Shown here: piece by piece, positions 59,776 through 64,000 of the stretch
How the letters are laid out: every line of letters begins with the position of its first letter
Numbering within the stretch: the stretch's first letter is position 1
Assembly (NCBI GenBank): GCA_022393335.1
Contig: JAJEKB010021389.1
Location: 264,044 to 328,043 of the forward strand
Reading direction: 5' to 3'
Length of the DNA stretch: 64,000 nt
Source: Macrotrachela quadricornifera
Taxonomy: Eukaryota; Rotifera; Eurotatoria; Philodinida; Philodinidae
Translations under genes and position numbers: made by a program
Notes under the pieces: model-generated
What the model saw: the letters and a program-made list of their open reading frames with translations, nothing else
Database searches by the model: none
What the model was told of the DNA's origin: nothing

Positions 59776-60126
59776 ATGTCACATATGGAAGGTGTTGAAG
59801 GTCGTTGGAAAATTACTAATTATTCTCAACATCCTGAATGTGCTGGTTATACATTTAATATACAACCCGATGGTCAAAATACGTATAGTCTAAGTACATA
59901 TGTAATTAATAGTATAGGTTGTAAGTTAGAATATAATCCAACAACCAATCAATGGAAAACTTCAAATGGGATATCAACATTAATGGGTGGTTCACCAGAA
60001 GAAATGCAAAGAGAACATTTAATTAATCAATTAATTGATAATATACAAAATTTAGAAGTTCAAGATCAAGAACATTTAATTATTAAAACAAATAATGGTG
60101 AAGAAGTTCAATTTGAACGTGTTTAA
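59776..60126 (+). CDS. Small META/HslJ-like protein
   Basis: 116 residues, single exon, ATG at 59776, preceded 22 nt upstream by a T-rich acceptor (ATATATTTTAG at 59743-59753). No signal peptide, so cytosolic. The pattern VEGRWKITNYS, FNIQPDGQNTYSLSTYVIN, a central T-x-M-G-G segment (STLMGGSPEEMQREH), a helix LINQLIDNI and a final LIIKTNNGEEVQFERV follows the META domain layout (beta strands, an insert with Thr-Met, then L-x-I-x-x-x-x-G-x-x-x-x-F-x-R). Bacterial HslJ-type META proteins are linked to stress or novobiocin resistance; the role here is unknown. Alternatives are other small beta-barrel folds. Confidence 0.6.
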   Translation: MSHMEGVEGRWKITNYSQHPECAGYTFNIQPDGQNTYSLSTYVINSIGCKLEYNPTTNQWKTSNGISTLMGGSPEEMQREHLINQLIDNIQNLEVQDQEHLIIKTNNGEEVQFERV

Positions 60127-60304
60127 GTTGAACCATCATCGACAGTTACACAAAATATATTTAATTGAATAATTATAGAAACAAAATATTGGAATATTTT
60201 ATTAATTATTTATAATAAGAATTAGATAGAACTCATAAATATTTTTTATATTTATCTTACTAACATAGTTTTACTTTTTTCATTATTATTTTTATTATAA
60301 TATA

Positions 60305-61460
60305 TTAACACATTCACTACGATTCAATTTTCTTAGAAAACTTCTTCGAGATATTTATTTCTGTCAAGAATTAACTTTCAATAAATGCATTTAGTAACTT
60401 TTTCATTATCTTCCACCGATTATTCATTGGTCTGTTCTTTGTATCATCACATAATGCGTCATTTTTCCGTTCTTTTACATTTTATAGGTAGTACATATAA
60501 GATAAGAGAATGAAACTTTCAGATTTTTCTTCTTTGTCCTTGTTCCCATTCTTTTATGTATAAAAGCGGCCGAAATTTCGAAATAGTTCACATGTCGTTC
60601 GAAGAAATGGATACAGAAGAAAGCGCTAGCTCATCAAGCGAAGTGAACTCTTTGGATGATAATTTGGATAGAATGCATCTTGAATCTGAAAGTTCGGACG
60701 AATAAATGACTGATGACGAGATGACGATGAGAAGCTCATCCCGCCATCATCCTCACCAGGTCGTTGCATTCAGCAAGTTTGATAGATACTGGAAATACTA
60801 ACAGCAAAAATGAACACATTATGAAGCCACAAGTTGTATTAGATTACAATCAAGGAAGACAAAGCACTGATTTATTTGATCAATTATCAGCATATTATAC
60901 TTGCCTCAGATGGTCAGTAAAGTGGTATTTGAATTGATTTTTGGTACAGCACTAGTAAATAGTTGTTTAGTATATAAGGAAAACTACGCTGTAAGTAAAG
61001 TAACTATTCTACAGCTTCGCAAAAGTCTTGTCCGATCTCTATTGCTTGGTATGCTATTCGAGAAACTGAAATCGGATCCGAGACAAAAGCTGACAGGGCA
61101 AACGAAGCGGAAAATTTCTGATCACAAGTTAGAAGAAATAGAAGGATCTGCGCACAATGTCCGCAGACGCTGTACTGGTTGCTATGAACAAGGTAGGAAG
61201 CAACAATCAAGGAAAGTGAGCTATGCGGCAATAATAAAACTTTATGTTCTGACTGTGATCATTTTTTTGTCTTGAATATTTTAACAAGAAGCATCATGTT
61301 ACGGAATAAAGGACTCAAAAAATATTGAAGGTAGAGCAGATGATATATTTCGTTTAACCTTCTGCCTAAGAAAAAAGCAAAAAAAAGTGTTTTTCTATAC
61401 AGTTCCTTCTTAAAATATAGCGTGGCCTACCGGTGGACCACATCGTGGTGAATGTATTAA
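60305..61460 (+). mobile_element. piggyBac-type transposon, internally deleted, intact TTAA borders
   Basis: TTAA at 60305-60308 and 61457-61460 flank the element. Immediately inside, the ends are CACATTCACTACGAT and, inverted from the right, TACATTCACCACGAT, a 15-bp inverted repeat with two transitions. The interior carries both termini of a piggyBac transposase, but the middle with the catalytic Asp residues is deleted. Only the TTAA flanks and ends appear mobile-competent. Confidence 0.8.
60592..61310 (+). pseudogene. piggyBac transposase remnant (N- and C-terminal pieces)
   Basis: ATG 60592 opens MSFEEMDTEESASSSSEVNS and SLDDNLDRMHLESESSDE to a TAA, the acidic N-terminus typical of piggyBac transposases. 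From about 60820 the frame KPQVVLDYNQGRQSTDLFDQ, LSAYYTCLRWSVKWYFELIF and CLVYKENYAVS matches the DDE_Tnp_1_7 end (KP-x-YN-x-GVDxxDQ). The C-terminal cysteine-rich finger starts RRRCTGCYEQG and, after a one-base slip, continues NNKTLCSDCDHFF. The central catalytic domain is missing. Confidence 0.78.
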
Positions 61461-62104
61461 ATTTACATTGGGAAAAACCAAGTATTTAATTCTTAAAATG
61501 TAATCATCTTCCAAACTTATTTACGTATCAAATAATTTATATCTGTCAGAATGAAGTTTATATATATACATATCATTCTATCACCACACCCCTACTCAAA
61601 ATAATGTTGTTGATCACGTAGCAATGAAAAAGATTAATTAGCTACAGCAATTTGAAATAGCGAGAAGTGCCTTAGAGTGCTGATAAATAGATGAAATAGC
61701 TCTAGAGTAGATTAAGTAGCTGACATCTTGCCAATCATTTTTTGCCGATTTAATTCTAAAGAAGAAATGTATCTCTTTTGAGAATGAACCTTTTAAACCA
61801 TTTCATCTTGTAAGGTACTTGATGTATATCATTAATATCAATGTCTTAGTTGCTTTCGTTTGAATTTGATAAAAACAAAAAATCGTCATAACCAGCGATG
61901 GAACATCCATCTACATCAAATGAAAAACAAACATCACGAATATTTTGAAATTTTCTACGTTTTTGTTTCGTATATCCACAGGAGTATCAAGCATACTCGG
62001 TCATTAAACGAAAATAATTTGAAGAAAGTTGATTTTGGGTTAGAGAGAATATAGTTTAAAAATATTATCCCTCAATCTTAGGTCAATATTGAGTTAATCA
62101 AATG
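61461..62104. other. Intergenic, no supported gene
   Basis: Mixed AT-rich sequence. Short frames only. Confidence 0.4.
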
Positions 62105-62690
62105 CTACACAGTCGAAATACTTTTGATAGAAATATTTTCATTGTCTGAAGAAGTACTTATCACCAGCCTTAGTGTTCTCTGTTGTCTTAGGTGGTAATT
62201 GTAAAAGTTGGTATTGAATATTTCCTCAATATTTGTGAAACCGATCTGTCCTGACCAAGAATCGAGCAATAGTAGGCAATTTTCTTGAATGGATGGTCGC
62301 AAATCTTCTTTTGTTCAGTATTTAATATGAGACTTCCCAGATTTATTGCATGTGACGTGGATATTTTGTGCTTGATACATTGTTTGAAATACTTGTGGAC
62401 TTAAACTTGCTGACAATTCCTGTAGACATATAAATACTGTCCCTACAAGTTTACTGTTCATGCTTAAGATGAGCATGATTGTATGCGAATGTGTAACGAC
62501 GCTTCGGGAATTAATTCGTCCTAAAGTTATTTTTTTCTCCCGAGAATGAGAAATGATTTCTTCAACTTTCTTTAGGAATATTTCTTCTTCCTCGATTACT
62601 TGTTCTCTATCATCGACATCATTTTTAGTAACGAATTTTATTATTATTCGTGATGTGATACGGTGATGACATTTAAAGTTAAGTAACTAA
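62105..62690 (-). pseudogene. DDE_1 (pogo/Tigger-like) transposase fragment with one in-frame TGA
   Basis: The minus strand reads one register from about 62690: HHRITSRIIIKFVTKNDVDD, EEEEIFLKKVEEI, then KKITLGRINSRSVVTHSHTI, MLILSMNSKLVGTVFICLQE, NIHVTCNKSGKSHIKY, TGA, TKEDLRPSIQENCLLLLDSW and SGQIGFTN. The THSHTIMLILS, SGK and LLLLDSWSGQ blocks identify the DDE_1 domain and the second catalytic Asp is present. The first Asp block and the C-terminus are lost. It is a different subfamily from the copy at 11409-12347. The only stop in the core is a TGA replacing a likely Trp. Confidence 0.65.
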
Positions 62691-63514
62691 AAAGAAGAAG
62701 GAAGAAAGTTTGTCAAGTTCATCTCTCGTGCTTTTCTTATGATAAGTTCCTATAAATCTCGATCATCAATTAGTAAATATTTAATTCGTACTTCATTAAA
62801 CTCATTTTAAACTGATTGATCAAATTGTTCTAATTTCTGTCTAACATATTCTTCTTAATTGCATCTTCGTTTGACAGATGAAAACTTATGCAAATTGCAC
62901 AATTTCACTTTATCAATCGAATGAATTGTCATATGGATAGAAAAAAGAATAATATTTTTAATTATGAGAGAAGAATGTATATTATTTTGAAGACTCATGT
63001 CGTTATAATGAAAGAAATGTCCGCTGATATTTGCACACATATGAGTATTATATTTTCATGTAAAATATAGGTCTGAGTCATAATTGAAATAGATCCGATT
63101 GACGTTCACCACCTTTTTAAATTTTTTTGGATACGAAAACTTACTCATTTTGCTCCCTTTTAATTGTTTCTATGATATAAATAGTCTAAAGATATGGCCG
63201 TAAAAGTTTTTCATTGACAAAATTTCATTAGTGTAAAACTCGTTAAGTCGTTCCAACTATTCAGTCATCTTCACCTCACCCTCAGGATTGTACGCAAAAT
63301 TCTGCAGGCAGCACTCCCATTATGTGGATTATTTCTAGCATTCTGTAGGCAGCATCCAAGAGTAGCATCCTTAATCTATCATATAGTAATAGTTGAAACG
63401 ACTTTACGAGTTTAACATGTATGAAATTTTACCATACTCGTTTCACTAATTTAAATGTATTTATTGACTATTCGAAAAAGAAAATAACAATTGAAAAAAA
63501 GTAAATAAACAATG
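62691..63514. other. Intergenic, no supported gene
   Basis: AT-rich sequence. Around 63300-63370 the block CTGCAGGCAGCA recurs as CTGTAGGCAGCA about 40 bp away, a minor local duplication. Confidence 0.4.
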
Positions 63515-64000
63515 TCAATTCCATTTTAGAATAATATTATTATAAATACGTTTAATTGTATATTTGTCTAATCGTTTTTCATCATCGATTAATTTCTGTA
63601 AAGTATGAACCATTTCATCAGAACAATTTTTAACATTGAGATATAAACAAATGAGATTGGGAATGTCTATATTGATCTTGATTAAAATATATCTTAAAAG
63701 AATTTTAATATTAATATCTTTTTCACAATCCACTTGAAAATATTCAATAGAACGACAAAGACAAAAAAGAAAATTTATTTGTTCAATATCGATCATATTC
63801 TCGAGATGAACTTTTCGAATTTTATTATTGGTCGATGTTTGAAAAAACATCTCTGTATCTATATCAAATAACCAATCGTATTGATTTATCGGTAAAGATG
63901 AGATTTTCAATGAATCAAGATTAGGTAATAATTGTATTATTCGAATTAATATATCAATAGGTATGTTTTCACAATTAATATCCAAATGAGTAAAATGAAC
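63515..64000 (-). CDS. F-box/LRR-type protein, C-terminal part (runs off the right edge)
   Basis: Minus-strand frame ending at TGA 63517-63515 and open to base 64000, so the 5' part is outside the window; no ATG is visible in frame. The readable 161 residues (HFTHLDINCENIPIDILIRI, IQLLPNLDSLKISSLPIN, then KIRKVHLENMIDIEQINFLF) show irregular leucine-rich repeats followed by the helical end VHTLQKLIDDEKRLDKYTIK. Its F-box family assignment rests on resemblance to C-termini of bdelloid F-box proteins, recalled and not searched. The sequence is intact. Confidence 0.65.
   Translation of the reverse strand, partial: VHFTHLDINCENIPIDILIRIIQLLPNLDSLKISSLPINQYDWLFDIDTEMFFQTSTNNKIRKVHLENMIDIEQINFLFCLCRSIEYFQVDCEKDINIKILLRYILIKINIDIPNLICLYLNVKNCSDEMVHTLQKLIDDEKRLDKYTIKRIYNNIILKWN

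Overview
The window looks like a gene-poor, transposon-rich, AT-rich stretch of an invertebrate genome, most likely a bdelloid rotifer (Adineta/Rotaria type). The evidence is the gene families: a SecA-like motor fused to a VWA domain, an ankyrin plus arginine ADP-ribosyltransferase, a long F-box/leucine-rich-repeat gene, a second F-box/LRR-type fragment and an orphan rhodopsin-like GPCR. Introns are short (about 44-71 bp), with GT/AG borders and T-rich TAG acceptors. The species assignment is inference; I ran no search.

Layout. 1-5.5 kb: a very large SecA-helicase/VWA coding region, open to the left edge, so the true start is probably outside. 6.4-17.4 kb: a transposon graveyard. It holds a hAT element split by a nested 2.2-kb element that carries a 544-bp palindrome, a pogo/Tigger-like DDE transposon with long terminal repeats, MULE and LINE reverse-transcriptase relics, and one unrecognised pseudogene. 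18.2-19.8 kb: ankyrin-ADP-ribosyltransferase (minus). 22.3-23.2 kb: an alpha/beta hydrolase lacking its nucleophile (minus). 23.2-29.9 kb: mostly empty, with small tandem units bounded by splice-like signals. 29.9-30.4 kb: a small secreted-protein gene with a clear TATA promoter. 30.5-38.6 kb: hammerhead-like motifs, a degenerate tRNA, two unrecognised gene relics and several miniature elements.

39.6-47.5 kb: a 27-exon F-box/LRR gene. I reconstructed its splicing completely: 24 consecutive 84-nt phase-0 exons each encode one 28-residue repeat. One intron is swollen to 3.35 kb by three levels of nested insertions. 48-49.2 kb: a hAT-type miniature element with long G and C runs. 51.9-55.3 kb: a 12-exon long-chain acyl-CoA synthetase (minus, 785 codons when joined). 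56.4-58.6 kb: a membrane-anchored cysteine-containing glycoprotein and a 7TM receptor (both minus). 59.8-60.1 kb: a small META-like protein. 60.3-61.5 kb: an internally deleted piggyBac element with intact TTAA borders. 62.1-62.7 kb: another DDE transposase relic. 63.5-64.0 kb: a partial F-box/LRR-type gene running off the right edge.

The genes do not form an operon or an evident pathway. They are independent eukaryotic genes separated by repeats. Six of them have a T-rich TAG acceptor only 1-22 nt upstream of the ATG, which fits spliced-leader trans-splicing or 5' UTR introns.
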